DNA of 64,000 nucleotides from Roseospira goensis. Its GTDB lineage: Bacteria > Pseudomonadota > Alphaproteobacteria > Rhodospirillales > Rhodospirillaceae. Both the position numbers and the translations under genes were made by a program. The notes under the pieces were generated by a model. It was not told the DNA's origin. It worked only from the letters and a program-made list of their open reading frames with translations, and made no database searches. This document shows, piece by piece, positions 44,009-54,500 of this stretch (within the stretch, counting starts at the first letter, position 1; every line of letters starts with the position of its first letter). The stretch spans positions 174,213 to 238,212 of the forward strand of contig NZ_JACIGI010000001.1 of assembly GCF_014197795.1 (NCBI RefSeq). Reading direction: 5' to 3'.

Positions 44009-45868
44009 ATGCCCCGATCCGTTCCGACGCTTCCGACCCCCGACCGTCGTCCGCGCGCGCCGGAAGGCGGCGGCGCGCCGCCCGCGTCCCCCGCGGGCGC
44101 ATCCGGCGAGACGCTGCCGGGCTGGGATCTGACCGACCTCTACGCCGGCGACGACGATCCCCGCCTCGCCGGCGACCTCGATGCGGCGATGACGGCCGCA
44201 CACGGTTTCCGTGACCGTCACCTCGGTCATGTGGCGACGCTGGACGGCGCGGCCCTGGGCCGGGCGATCGCGGAATTCGAGGGCATCAGCGAGGTGCTGT
44301 TCCGGGTCATGTCCTATGCCCAACTGCGCCACGCCGCCGACCAGACCGACCCCGACATCGGTCGCTTCTACCAGGGGATCCAGGAGCGGGTGACCGACAT
44401 CTCCGCTCATTTGCTGTTCTTCACGCTGGAGATCAACCAGCTCGACGAGAACGCCCTGGCGGACCGGATGGCGGCGCCGGAGACGGCGCACTACGGGCCG
44501 TGGCTGCGCGACCTGCGGGTGTTCCGCGACCACGAGCTGCCCGAGGCGATGGAGCGCCTGCTGCACGAGAAGGACGTCGCCGGCCGGGCCGCCTGGGTGC
44601 GGCTGTTCGACGAAACCCTGGCGCACCTGCGGTTCGACATCGACGGCCAGTCCCGCACCGTGACCGAGGCGCTGGACCAGCTCTCCGATACCGATCGTGC
44701 GCGCCGCCGCGCCGCCGGCAAGGCCATCGGCGCCGGGCTGGGCGCCCAGACCCGCCTGTTCGCGCATATCACCAACACCCTGGCCAAGGACAAGCAGATC
44801 GAGGACCACTGGCGCAACCACGATCATCCGATGGCCTCGCGCAACCTGGCCAACCACGTCGAGGACGCGGTGGTCGATGCGCTGGTGGGCGCGGTCAGGG
44901 AGTCCTACGCCGAAACGGCACATCGGTACTATGCCCTCAAGGCGCGCTGGTTCGGGCTCGATCGCCTGGCGTACTGGGACCGCAACGCGCCGCTGCCGGA
45001 CGCTGAGGATCGCCGCTTCACCTGGTCGGAGGCGCGCGACGCCGTGCTCGGCGCCTACGGCGCGTTCAGCCCGCGGCTGGCGCAGGTCGGGCAGCGCTTT
45101 TTCGACAACGCCTGGATCGACGTGCCGCCGCGCCCCGGCAAGACCTCCGGCGCGTTCGCCCATCCCACCGTGCCGTCGGCGCATCCCTACCTGCTGCTCA
45201 ACTTCATGGGCCGCACCCGCGACGTCATGACGCTGGCGCACGAGCTGGGCCACGGCGTCCATCAGGTGCTGGCCGCGCCGCGCGGTGCCTTGATGGCCGA
45301 CACGCCGCTGACCCTGGCGGAGACGGCGTCGGTGTTCGGCGAGATGCTGACCTTCCGCGCCATGCTGGACGCCGAGACCGATCCCAAGCGGCGCCGCACC
45401 ATGCTCGCCGGCAAGGTGGAGGACATGCTCAACACCGTGGTGCGCCAGATCGCGTTCCATGAGTTCGAGCGCCGGGTGCATCTGGAGCGGCGCGAGGGTG
45501 CGCTGTCCGAGGAACGCCTCAACGCCATCTGGATGGAGGTGCAGAGGGAAAGCCTGGGGCCGGCCTTTGCCTTCGACGACGAATACAAGGTCTACTGGAC
45601 CTACATCCCGCACTTCATCCACACCCCGTTCTATGTGTACGCCTACGCCTTCGGCGACTGTCTGGTGAACAGCCTCTATGCCGTCTACCAGGCCGGCACG
45701 GTCGACGGCTTCCAGGACAAGTACCTGGAGATGCTGGCCGCCGGCGGCACGCTACGGCACCGCGAGTTGCTGGCCCCGTTCGGGCTGGACGCCAGCGATC
45801 CCGCGTTCTGGCGCCAGGGGCTGGGCGTGCTCAAGGGCTTCATCGACGAACTGGAGCAGATGGCCTGA
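44009..45868 (+). CDS. pepF: Oligoendopeptidase F (M3 family)
   Basis: 619 residues. Zinc metallopeptidase degrading short peptides in the cytoplasm. The HEXXH motif is in TLAHELGHGVHQV and the third ligand in the following ETASVFGEMLTFRA segment. The C-terminal YKVYWTYIPHFIHTPFYVYAY stretch (shown in part) is typical of PepF. GGGAGGTAACGC precedes ATG 44009. The first 35 residues are Pro/Ala/Gly-rich and probably disordered. The stop is 4 bases from the ABC1-family gene, so they form one unit. Confidence 0.92.
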   Translation: MPRSVPTLPTPDRRPRAPEGGGAPPASPAGASGETLPGWDLTDLYAGDDDPRLAGDLDAAMTAAHGFRDRHLGHVATLDGAALGRAIAEFEGISEVLFRVMSYAQLRHAADQTDPDIGRFYQGIQERVTDISAHLLFFTLEINQLDENALADRMAAPETAHYGPWLRDLRVFRDHELPEAMERLLHEKDVAGRAAWVRLFDETLAHLRFDIDGQSRTVTEALDQLSDTDRARRRAAGKAIGAGLGAQTRLFAHITNTLAKDKQIEDHWRNHDHPMASRNLANHVEDAVVDALVGAVRESYAETAHRYYALKARWFGLDRLAYWDRNAPLPDAEDRRFTWSEARDAVLGAYGAFSPRLAQVGQRFFDNAWIDVPPRPGKTSGAFAHPTVPSAHPYLLLNFMGRTRDVMTLAHELGHGVHQVLAAPRGALMADTPLTLAETASVFGEMLTFRAMLDAETDPKRRRTMLAGKVEDMLNTVVRQIAFHEFERRVHLERREGALSEERLNAIWMEVQRESLGPAFAFDDEYKVYWTYIPHFIHTPFYVYAYAFGDCLVNSLYAVYQAGTVDGFQDKYLEMLAAGGTLRHRELLAPFGLDASDPAFWRQGLGVLKGFIDELEQMA

Positions 45869-45872
45869 CACC

Positions 45873-47261
45873 ATGGCGGAAAACAGCAGGCGTGAATCCA
45901 ATAACCTGGGCGGGCGCGTTCGTCGCTACGCCCAGGTCTCGACCGCCATGAGCGGGTTCGCCGCGCGCGCCGCCGGCGAACGGTACCTGGGCATGAAGTT
46001 CGACAAGAGCCGGCAGGCCGAGGAACTGCGCGAGGCGCTGGGCGGCCTGAAGGGGCCGCTCATGAAGGTGGCGCAGATCCTGTCCACCATCCCGGAGGCG
46101 CTGCCCGAGGAGTTCACCCGCGAGCTGTCGCAGTTGCAGGCCGACGCCCCGCACATGGGCGGACCGTTCGTGCGCCGACGCATGAAGACCGAACTGGGGG
46201 CGGATTGGCGTGCCCGCTTCGGCGACTTCGACCTGACGGCCGCCGCCGCCGCCTCGCTCGGACAGGTCCATCGGGCCACCCTGCACGATGGCACCCGGCT
46301 GGCTTGCAAGCTGCAATACCCGGATATGGCGTCGGTGGTGGAGGCCGATCTGCGCCAGTTGCGCTGGATCATCACGCTCTATCGCCGCTACGACACGGCC
46401 ATCGACCCCAGCGATATCCACGCCGAGATCGCCGAGCGCCTGCGTGAGGAACTGGACTACGGGCGCGAGGCGCGCAACATGGCGCTGTACCGGCACATGC
46501 TCCGCGACGTGCCGACGGTGCAGGTGCCGCGGGTCATCCCGGAGCTGTCCACCCACCGGCTGCTGACCATGACCTGGCTCGATGGCCAGCGACTTCTGTC
46601 CTTCGTCGATGCCCCGGCCGAGGTGCGCAACGCGATCGCCATGAACATGTTCCGGGCCTGGTACGTGCCGTTCTATGAATACGGCGTCATCCATGGCGAT
46701 CCGCACCTGGGCAACTACACGGTCCGCGAAGACACCAGCATCAATCTTCTGGACTTTGGTGCGATCCGGGTCTTCCGGCCGATGTTCGTCAAAGGCGTGA
46801 TTGACCTGTTCTTCGCGCTTCGCGATGATGACGATGAGCGGGCGGTGCATGCGTACGAGAACTGGGGCTTCACGAATCTTGATCGCGAACTGATCGAAGT
46901 CTTGAATCTGTGGGCTCGTTTCATCTATGCCCCTCTCATGGAGGATCGCACCCGGCGCATCCAGGAAACCAACGGCGGTCGCCAGGGTCGGTCGGTGGCC
47001 GAGGGGGTGCACGAGAAGTTGAAGCGGTTGGGCGGCGTCAAGCCGCCGCGCGAGTTCGTTCTGATGGACCGGGCCGCCATCGGTCTGGGGTCCGTCTTCC
47101 TGCACCTGAAGGCGGAGATCAACTGGCACCAGATGTTCCGGAATCTCATCGACGATTTCGACGTGGAGGCCCTGGCCGCCCGGCAGAGGGCGGCGCTGGA
47201 GGCGGCCGAACTCAACCTGGCCGACGAAGCCGGATCCGGGGAGACGCCCAAGACGGCGTAA
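45873..47261 (+). CDS. ABC1/UbiB-family kinase-like protein (ADCK type)
   Basis: 462 residues, no membrane segment. An atypical kinase-like ATPase fold linked in many organisms to ubiquinone synthesis or lipid homeostasis. The family motif KxGQ reads KVAQ here (GPLMKVAQILSTIPEALPEE). The catalytic-loop equivalent is VIHGDPHLGN and the metal motif INLLDFGAIR. It starts 4 bases after pepF. Ubiquinone involvement is a family-level guess; it is not next to ubi genes. AT content rises after about 46730 compared with the gene's first half. Confidence 0.85.
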   Translation: MAENSRRESNNLGGRVRRYAQVSTAMSGFAARAAGERYLGMKFDKSRQAEELREALGGLKGPLMKVAQILSTIPEALPEEFTRELSQLQADAPHMGGPFVRRRMKTELGADWRARFGDFDLTAAAAASLGQVHRATLHDGTRLACKLQYPDMASVVEADLRQLRWIITLYRRYDTAIDPSDIHAEIAERLREELDYGREARNMALYRHMLRDVPTVQVPRVIPELSTHRLLTMTWLDGQRLLSFVDAPAEVRNAIAMNMFRAWYVPFYEYGVIHGDPHLGNYTVREDTSINLLDFGAIRVFRPMFVKGVIDLFFALRDDDDERAVHAYENWGFTNLDRELIEVLNLWARFIYAPLMEDRTRRIQETNGGRQGRSVAEGVHEKLKRLGGVKPPREFVLMDRAAIGLGSVFLHLKAEINWHQMFRNLIDDFDVEALAARQRAALEAAELNLADEAGSGETPKTA

Positions 47262-47476
47262 AACCTGGACTTCTGATGCGCGTTTCGGTGGTGCCAGCCG
47301 CCGTTTCGTCTTGACCCCGCGCGGCGACTTGGCGTTCAGTAGCCGGTCTGAACCGCGCTTTCGGACTGTTTGTTCCCGTATCGCGGGGCTCCAAGGGGGC
47401 AGAGCGTCGCGGATCGGCCGTTGGGGGACGGCGGGTCCGGGTATCACACGGACGGGTTACGGCGGCACGCGGGATC

Positions 47477-48766
47477 ATGGATGCGCACCAAGGCCTTACC
47501 TGCCTTTTGATCGAAGACAACGTGGCGGACGGGCGTCTGATCCAGTATCTCCTGGACGATGCGGACGGAGCCCCCCTGACCTTCACCCACGTCCGCACCC
47601 TGTCCCAGGCCCTGACGGTCCTGGCGCGCGAGTCCTATGACGTCATCCTGCTGGACCTGACGCTGCCCGATTCGGAGGGCCTGGTGACGCTGGAGACGGT
47701 GCACCGGGCCCGCGCCGACATCGCCATCGTGGTCCTGACCGGGATCGACGCCACCGATGTCGCCATCGGCGCGGTCCAGCGCGGCGCCCAGGACTATCTG
47801 GTGAAGGGGCGCGGCGACGGCCAGCTCATCAAGCGGTCGATCCTGTACGCCGTCGAGCGGCACCGCGCCAACCAGCGCCTCTTGCTGGCCGAGGCCGCCT
47901 TCCGCAACATCGACACCGGCATCATGGTGACCGATGCCGCCGGCAAGGTGGTGCGGGTCAACCCCGCCTTCTCGCGCGTCACGGGCTACGACGGCCACGA
48001 GATGGTCGGCGGTCAACCCAACGTGCTGCACGCCGGCGTGCACGAGCCGGCGTTCTACGATGAACTCTGGCACCAGTTGCGCGAGACCGGCGCCTGGGAA
48101 GGCGAGATCTGGAACCGGCGCAAGGACGGCAAAGTCTATCCCGAGTGGCTGCGCATCAACGTGGTCACCGACGAGAGCGGCGGCATCGCCGGCTACGTCG
48201 CCATCTTCAGCGACATCACCTTCCGCCGCCGGGCCGAGCAGGAGTTGTTGCGCCAGGCCACCACCGACCCCCTGACCGGCCTGGCCAACCGTCAGCTCTT
48301 CACCCGCCTGCTGACCAGCACGGTGGAACAGGCCACCCGCTATCAGCGCGACGCCGCCCTGCTGTTCCTGGACCTGGACGGCTTCAAGGCGGTCAACGAC
48401 ACCGCCGGGCACTCGACCGGGGACGCCGTGCTGCGCGAGATCGGCGGCCGGCTGCGCGGCGCCGTGCGCATCTCCGACGAGGTGGCGCGCCTGGGCGGCG
48501 ACGAGTTCGTGGTCATCCTGCCCGAGGTGCGCGGCCGCGAGGCCGCCGCCGCGGTGGCCGAGAAGCTGTTGCAGGAGACCACCCGGCCGTTCGCCGAGGA
48601 CCTGACCGGCATGCGCCTGACCGCGAGCATCGGCATCGCCATGATCCCCGACGATGGGGTCAGCTACGAGAGCTTGTTGCACGCCGCCGACGCCGCCATG
48701 TACCAGGCCAAGCGCGCCGGCAAGAATGCGATCCGCTTCTTCTCCGGTCACGCCGCGGCGTGCTAG
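47477..48766 (+). CDS. REC-PAS-GGDEF response regulator (diguanylate cyclase)
   Basis: 429 residues. Receiver with Asp60 (VILLDLTLPDSEG) and the switch Thr (VVLTGID), PAS (about 140-255, VNPAFSRVTGYDGHEMVG) and GGDEF domain (about 260-425). The active site is intact (LGGDEF, 340-344) and an I-site RxxD (RISD, 331-334) lies exactly five residues upstream, predicting product feedback inhibition. It should make c-di-GMP in response to a kinase and a PAS ligand. The ribosome site is weak. The upstream 215-base gap has no clear promoter. Confidence 0.9.
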   Translation: MDAHQGLTCLLIEDNVADGRLIQYLLDDADGAPLTFTHVRTLSQALTVLARESYDVILLDLTLPDSEGLVTLETVHRARADIAIVVLTGIDATDVAIGAVQRGAQDYLVKGRGDGQLIKRSILYAVERHRANQRLLLAEAAFRNIDTGIMVTDAAGKVVRVNPAFSRVTGYDGHEMVGGQPNVLHAGVHEPAFYDELWHQLRETGAWEGEIWNRRKDGKVYPEWLRINVVTDESGGIAGYVAIFSDITFRRRAEQELLRQATTDPLTGLANRQLFTRLLTSTVEQATRYQRDAALLFLDLDGFKAVNDTAGHSTGDAVLREIGGRLRGAVRISDEVARLGGDEFVVILPEVRGREAAAAVAEKLLQETTRPFAEDLTGMRLTASIGIAMIPDDGVSYESLLHAADAAMYQAKRAGKNAIRFFSGHAAAC

Positions 48767-48897
48767 AAGGCGGGACGGCCCGGCTGCGGGGGGACCCGGC
48801 TGCGGGGGGATACGGGGCTGGCCGGCCGCCATCCGGTTGCGGGAGGATCCCGCCGACCCAAGTCAACACATAACGCCTCAGGGGGTCCACGCGAACC

Positions 48898-49317
48898 ATG
48901 GACATTCTGCTGGTCGAGGACAATCCGGGGGACGCGCGCCTGGCGGCCGAGGCCTTCAAGGAAGGCGGCAGCCAGACCCGGTTGCATGTGGTGCAGGACG
49001 GCATCGAAGCCATGGCCTTCCTGCGGGGGGAGGGGCGCTACGCCAGCATGCCGCGCCCCGATCTGGTGCTGCTCGATCTCAATCTGCCGCGCAAGGATGG
49101 CCGCGAGGTCCTGGCCGAGATCAAGCAGGATGCCGATCTCAAGCGCACGCCGGTGATCGTTCTCACCACGTCGCAGGCCGAATCCGACATCCTGCACGGC
49201 TACGAACTGCACGCGAACTGCTACATCGTCAAGCCGGTGGACTTCGACCGCTTCATCGAGGTGGTCAAGGGCATCGAGAGCTTCTGGCGCAACATGGCGC
49301 GCCTGCCCCCGCACTGA
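48898..49317 (+). CDS. Rcp1-like single-domain response regulator
   Basis: 139 residues. Receiver with acidic pocket LLVEDNPGDARL, Asp60 (LVLLDLNLPRKDG), switch Thr in IVLTTSQAESD and Lys in IVKPVDFDRF. The extended loop between beta-4 and alpha-4 and the LNLPRKDG sequence match the Rcp1 group, whose members often receive phosphate from phytochrome-type or PAS/GAF kinases. No such kinase is adjacent. It follows the diguanylate cyclase by 131 bases on the same strand. Confidence 0.88.
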   Translation: MDILLVEDNPGDARLAAEAFKEGGSQTRLHVVQDGIEAMAFLRGEGRYASMPRPDLVLLDLNLPRKDGREVLAEIKQDADLKRTPVIVLTTSQAESDILHGYELHANCYIVKPVDFDRFIEVVKGIESFWRNMARLPPH

Positions 49318-49325
49318 ACGGGGGC
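49305..49325 (+). terminator. Hairpin at the end of the Rcp1-like gene
   Basis: GCCCCCG (49305-49311) and CGGGGGC (49319-49325) form a perfect 7-base stem with the stop codon in the loop. It lies between convergent genes and lacks a T-run. Confidence 0.4.
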
Positions 49326-49435
49326 GTCCCGGCCGGCGGCGGGGCCTCCAGCCGAGGGCGACACACCGGACTCGCAGCGCGATATCGGTGAGCCCCAACC
49401 TTTGGCTGTTACTCGTGCGGTGATCGCGATCCGCG

Positions 49436-50104
49436 CTAAGGCGCCGCGTCCGCTGCGCGGGTGCCGCCCAGGAAGATCCGGATCGCCCGGTCGAGGCGGG
49501 CATCGGCGGCGGCGGAGTCGTCCGGTGTGATGTCCGGGTCGATCAGGGGGTCCAGCGGGTCCTGGTAGGCCATGTCGAGCAGGATCATGGCCGCCTGCCA
49601 GGGGTCGTCGACCCGGATTTCCCCGGCCGCCGCGGCCCGGGTCAGCTCCTCGGCGACGATGCCGCGGGCGGCGCGCCAGCCCTCGCGCACGAAGGCACGC
49701 GCCAGCTCCGGATAGCGCGGCGCTTCCGCCACCATCGACCGCAGCACCGCCAGCCGCCGGCCCGACAGGCAGTGCTGGCCCTCCAGCCGCAACAGCAGGC
49801 GCAGCCGCTCGGCCAGCGGCAGCCCGTGCGCCTGCGGCGGCAGCGGGCGCACGACCGAGGCGCGCGCATGCCGTACCCAGGCCTCGAACAGGTGGTCACG
49901 GCCATCGTACAGCCCGTACAGCGTTCGCTTCGACATCCCGGCCGCGCGCGCGATGGCGTTCATGCTGACGCCCTGAAGGCCGACCTCGGAAATCACGGTC
50001 TCGACCGCATCGAAGATGCGCGCCGCGCGCGTCTCCGCGTCCAGCGCCGGCCGGCCGCGTCGGCCCGGGCGCATCTCCCCGGTGGCGTCCTGATCCATGG
50101 TCAT
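49436..50104 (-). CDS. TetR/AcrR-family repressor of the adjacent RND pump
   Basis: 222 residues. N-terminal helix-turn-helix (GVSMNAIARAAGMSKRTLYG) preceded by the usual TetR helix ARIFDAVETVISEVGLQ, then a helical ligand-binding domain. The gene is divergent from the RND efflux genes, with a palindromic operator candidate between them, the normal layout for AcrR-like repressors that release DNA when pump substrates bind. ATG 50104 is chosen over 50098 because it is first in the tandem ATGs; the upstream ribosome site is distant. Confidence 0.88.
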   Translation of the reverse strand: MTMDQDATGEMRPGRRGRPALDAETRAARIFDAVETVISEVGLQGVSMNAIARAAGMSKRTLYGLYDGRDHLFEAWVRHARASVVRPLPPQAHGLPLAERLRLLLRLEGQHCLSGRRLAVLRSMVAEAPRYPELARAFVREGWRAARGIVAEELTRAAAAGEIRVDDPWQAAMILLDMAYQDPLDPLIDPDITPDDSAAADARLDRAIRIFLGGTRAADAAP

Positions 50105-50168
50105 GATGGTGTGTCGGGTCTCCCGTCGGCACAAGTCGCTTGCATCGGGCCAGGGTAGGGCGTATTTA

Positions 50169-50186
50169 GGAAACCGTCCAGTTTCC
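50169..50186. promoter_or_regulatory. Candidate TetR operator between repressor and efflux genes
   Basis: GGAAAC (50169-50174) and GTTTCC (50181-50186) form a perfect inverted repeat around CGTCCA, set in an AT-richer patch (50160-50190). It lies 65 bases before the repressor start and 116 before the adaptor start, where divergent promoters should sit. Confidence 0.6.
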
Positions 50187-50301
50187 AAATTCCCGCGCGA
50201 CCCGGCCCTGGTGTCCCATGCGGTCACCCAGGTCCCGGTCCCCAGGCTCAGTTCCCAGACTCGGCGGTGCGCCGCGACGCGCACCGCATGCGGAGTGGTC
50301 C

Positions 50302-51498
50302 ATGATAGTCTCCCGCCGGCCCCGGGTCGCGTGCGCGCTGGTGCTCGCGATCGTGACGCTTTCCTGCATCCCGGCCGCCCTGGCCCAGGCGCCGCAGCAA
50401 GGCGGAGGCGAGCGCCCGCCCCCCACCGTCACCGTGGTGACCCTGGCCGCCCAGGATGTCACCCTGACCGCCGACCTGCCCGGGCGCGTGGTGGCCTCGG
50501 CGGTGGCCGAGGTGCGGCCGCAGGTGGACGGGATCATCATCGAACGCCTGTTCCACGAGGGCTCCGACGTCACCGTCGGCCAGCCCCTGTACCGGATCGA
50601 CGATGCGACCTACGAAGCCCGCGTCGCCTCCGCCCGGGCCCAGGTGGCGCAGGCGCAGGCGGAGCTGCGCGCCGCCGAACGCGACGCCGACCGCCAGGGC
50701 GAGCTGGTGCGCCAGAAGGTCGCCAGCGTGCGCACCTATGACGAGGCGGTCGCCGCCCGCGACATGGCCGCCGCCGCCGTGCAGGTGGCCGAAGCAGCCC
50801 TCAACACGGCCCAGATCGACCTGGACCGGACCACCATCAAGGCGCCGCTCGACGGTGTCATCGGCCGGTCCCTGACCACCCAGGGCGCGCTGGTCACCAA
50901 CGGACAGACGCAGCCCTTGGCGATCATCCGGACCATTGACCCGGTGTTGGTCGACGTCACCCAGTCGGCGGCCGAGATCCTGGCCTGGCGGCGCGGCCAG
51001 ATGACCGAGGAGCGCGCCGCCACGGAGGCGCCGGTGACCCTGACCCTGGCCGACGGCGCGCGCTACGAGCACGTCGGCTCGCTGACCGCCGCCGAGCCCT
51101 ACGTCAATGAGCAGACCGGGGTGGTGACCCTGCGCCTGGAGTTTCCGAACCCGGACCGCCTGCTGCTGCCCGGCATGTACGTGCGCGTCGCCATGCCCCA
51201 AGGCGTGGCCGAGACCGTGGTCCTGGCCCCCCAGGAGGGCGTGACCTACGACCGCCGCGGCCGCCCCACCGCCATGGTGGTTACGCCCGACAACCGCGTC
51301 GAACAGCGCACCCTGGAGGTGATCGCGGCGCGCGGGGCCGACTGGATCGTGCGCGCCGGCCTGTCCGAGGGCGACCGCCTGATCGTCGAAGGACTTCAGA
51401 AGGTGCGCCCCGGCGCCCCCGCCGTGCCGGAGGAACGCGCCGCCACCCCCGAGCCCGCCCCGGCCGGGTCGCCCGAGACCGCCGCCACCCGCCCCTGA
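50302..51498 (+). CDS. RND efflux periplasmic adaptor (membrane fusion protein)
   Basis: 398 residues. Exported adaptor joining an RND pump to an outer-membrane channel. ATG 50302 follows GGAG and gives a signal peptide ending in AALAQA. There is no lipobox Cys at the cleavage site, although a Cys is present in the hydrophobic core (TLSCIPAALA). Lipoyl half-motifs are visible (VRPQVDGIIIERLFHEGSDV and TIKAPLDGVIGRSL), separated by a coiled-coil hairpin (about 110-165), with beta-barrel and membrane-proximal domains after. 27 bases to the pump gene. Confidence 0.92.
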   Translation: MIVSRRPRVACALVLAIVTLSCIPAALAQAPQQGGGERPPPTVTVVTLAAQDVTLTADLPGRVVASAVAEVRPQVDGIIIERLFHEGSDVTVGQPLYRIDDATYEARVASARAQVAQAQAELRAAERDADRQGELVRQKVASVRTYDEAVAARDMAAAAVQVAEAALNTAQIDLDRTTIKAPLDGVIGRSLTTQGALVTNGQTQPLAIIRTIDPVLVDVTQSAAEILAWRRGQMTEERAATEAPVTLTLADGARYEHVGSLTAAEPYVNEQTGVVTLRLEFPNPDRLLLPGMYVRVAMPQGVAETVVLAPQEGVTYDRRGRPTAMVVTPDNRVEQRTLEVIAARGADWIVRAGLSEGDRLIVEGLQKVRPGAPAVPEERAATPEPAPAGSPETAATRP

Positions 51499-51525
51499 TC
51501 CGATCGCCCACCGGGAGCCCGCGTC

Positions 51526-54500
51526 ATGGCCCGCTTTTTCATCGACCGCCCGGTGTTCGCCTGGGTGATCGCCATCATCATCATGGGCATCGGCGTGCTG
51601 TCGGTCCTGGCCTTGCCGGTGTCGCAGTACCCGGCCATCGCGCCGCCCACAGTCAGCGTCGCCGCGAACTACCCCGGCGCGTCGGCCGAGACCGTGGAGA
51701 GCACCGTCACCCAGGTCATCGAACAGCAGATGACCGGCCTCGACGGCCTGCGTTACCTGTCGTCCAGTTCGACCTCGGCGGGCACGGCCACCATCACCCT
51801 GACCTTCCGCACCGGCACCGACCCCGACATCGCTCAGGTGCAGGTCCAGAACAAGCTCAGTCAGGCCCAGCCGTTGCTGCCCGAGGTGGTGCAGCGCCAG
51901 GGCGTGACGGTGCAGAAGACGGCCGCCGGGTTCCTGATGGTGATCGGCCTGATCGCCGAGGACGGCGCCCTGACCCAGGTGGACCTGTCGGACTACCTGT
52001 CGTCCAACATCGTCGACGAGATCAGCCGCATCGACGGCGTCGGCGAGGTCGAGGTGTTCGGCTCGCCCTATGCCATGCGGATTTGGCTCGATCCGGAAAA
52101 GCTGGCCGCCTTCGAACTGGCGCCGTCCGACGTGGTGGCCGCGGTCTCGGCCCAGAACGCGCAGATCTCGGCGGGCCAGTTCGGCGCCCTGCCGGCGGTC
52201 GAGGGCCAGCAGCTCAACGCCACCATCACCGCCCAGTCGCTGTTGCAGACGCCGTTCGACTTCGAACAGGTCGTGGTCCGCGCCGAGACCGACGGCGGCC
52301 TGGTGCTGCTCAAGGACGTCGCCCGGGTCGAGATCGGCGCCGAGACCTATAACACCATCTCCCGCTACAACGGCCAGCCGGCGGCCGGCATGGCGCTGCG
52401 CCTGGCCAGCGGCGCCAACGCGCTCGACACCGCCGAGCGGGTCAAGGACCGGCTGGACGAACTGGCGCAGTTCTTCCCCGAGGGCGTCGTCTACACCATT
52501 CCCTACGACACCACGCCGTTCGTGAAGATCTCCATCGAGGAGGTGGTCAAGACCCTGTTCGAGGCCATCCTCCTGGTCTTCCTGGTGATGTACCTGTTCC
52601 TGGGCAACCTGCGCGCCACCCTGATCCCGACCCTGGCGGTGCCGGTGGTGCTGCTGGGCACGTTCGGGGTGCTGGCGGCGGCCGGGTTCACCATCAACAC
52701 GCTGACCATGCTGGCGATGGTGCTGGCCATCGGCCTGCTGGTCGACGACGCCATCGTGGTGGTGGAGAACGTCGAACGCATCATGGAGGAGGAGGGCCTG
52801 AGCCCGCGCGAGGCCACCCGCAAGTCGATGGGCCAGATCACCGGCGCCCTGATCGGAATCGCGCTGGTGCTGTCGGCGGTGTTCGTGCCGATGGCCTTCT
52901 TCGGGGGCTCCACCGGGGTGATCTACCGGCAGTTCTCCATCGCCATCGTCTCGGCCATGGCGCTGTCGGTGCTGGTGGCCCTGACGCTGTCGCCGGCCTT
53001 GTGCGCCACCCTGCTGAAGGCCCGCGACACGCACCCGAAACGCGGGCCGCTGGCCTGGTTCAACCGCGGCTTCGGCGGACTGACGCGCGGCTATACCAAG
53101 GGCGTGGGCGGCATCGTGCGCCGGCCGCTGCGCATCGGCGTCATCTACCTGGCGCTGGTGGGCGGCATGGGCTGGCTGTTCTCCCAGACGCCGACCGGCT
53201 TTCTGCCGGACGAGGATCAGGGCATCCTGTTCACCCTGGTGCAGGCCCCGTCCGGCGCCACCGCAGAACGCACGCTCGACGTGATGAAGCGGATCGAGAC
53301 CCATTTCAGCGAGGCCGAGCCGGAGACCGTCGAGTCGGTGTTCACCGTGGTGGGGTTCAGCTTCGCCGGTGTGGGGCAGAACGTCGGCATCGCCTTCGTG
53401 CGGCTGAAGGACTGGGACGAGCGGCCGTCGCCGGCGCAGAGCGTGCAGGCGGTGGCCGGGCGCGCCTTTGGCGCCCTCTCCCAGGTGCGCGACGCGCTCA
53501 TCTTCCCGATCGTGCCGCCGTCGGTGATCGAACTGGGCAACGTCTCCGGTTTCGACTTCTACCTTCAGGCCCGCGGCGGCCAGACCCACGAAGAGCTTCT
53601 GGCGGCCCGGAACCAGCTCATGGGCATGGCCGCCGAGAGCCCGCTGATCGGCTCCATCCGCCCCAACGGCCTCCAGGACGCGGCCCAGTTCTCGCTCGAT
53701 CTGGACTGGCGCAAGGCCGGCGCCATGGGGCTGACGGCGCAGGACGTGGCCAACCTGCTGGAGACCGCCTGGGCCGGGCGCTACGTCAACGACTTCCTGG
53801 ATCGCGGCCGCATCAAGAAGGTCTACGTGCAGGGCGAGGCCGAGGCGCGGCGCACCCCGGAGGATATCGAGCGCTGGCGGGTGCGCAACGCCAGCGGCGG
53901 GCTGGTGCCGTTCTCCAACGTGGCCGAGGCCGGCTGGCGCTTCGGGCCGCAGGGCCTGTACCGCTACAACGGGGTGCCGGCGATGCAGTTGCAGGGCCAG
54001 CCGGTGCCCGGCGTGACGACCGGCGAGGCGATGGACGAGATCGAACGGCTGGCGGCGCAGTTGCCGCCCGGCTTCGACGTGGCCTGGACCGGCCTGTCGC
54101 TGGAGGAGCGCGAGACCGGCGGCCAGGCGCCGTTGCTGTACGCCCTGTCGCTGGCGGCGGTGTTCCTGTCGCTGGCGGCGCTCTACGAAAGCTGGGCGAT
54201 CCCGGCGGCGGTGATGTTCGCCATGCCCATCGGGGTGCTGGGCGCGCTGGTGGCGGCCGCCATCGGCGGCTTCGCCAACGACGTCTTCTTCCAGGTTGGC
54301 CTGTTGACCACCATCGGCCTGACCGGCAAGAACGCGATTCTGATCGTGGAGTTCGCGCGCGCCCGCCAGGATGCCGGCGAGCCGCTGCTGGACGCCGTGG
54401 TCGAGGCGGCGCGCCAGCGCTTCCGGCCGATCATCATGACCTCGATGGCGTTCGGGCTGGGGGTGACCCCGCTGGTGTTGAGCAGCGGCGCGGGGGCGGC

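Noticed and set aside
50248-53589. Very long open frame on the minus strand opposite the RND genes
   Set aside because: It is His/Gly/Asp/Arg-rich with no recognisable fold, and lies exactly opposite well-supported adaptor and pump genes. Long antisense frames are expected at this GC content.
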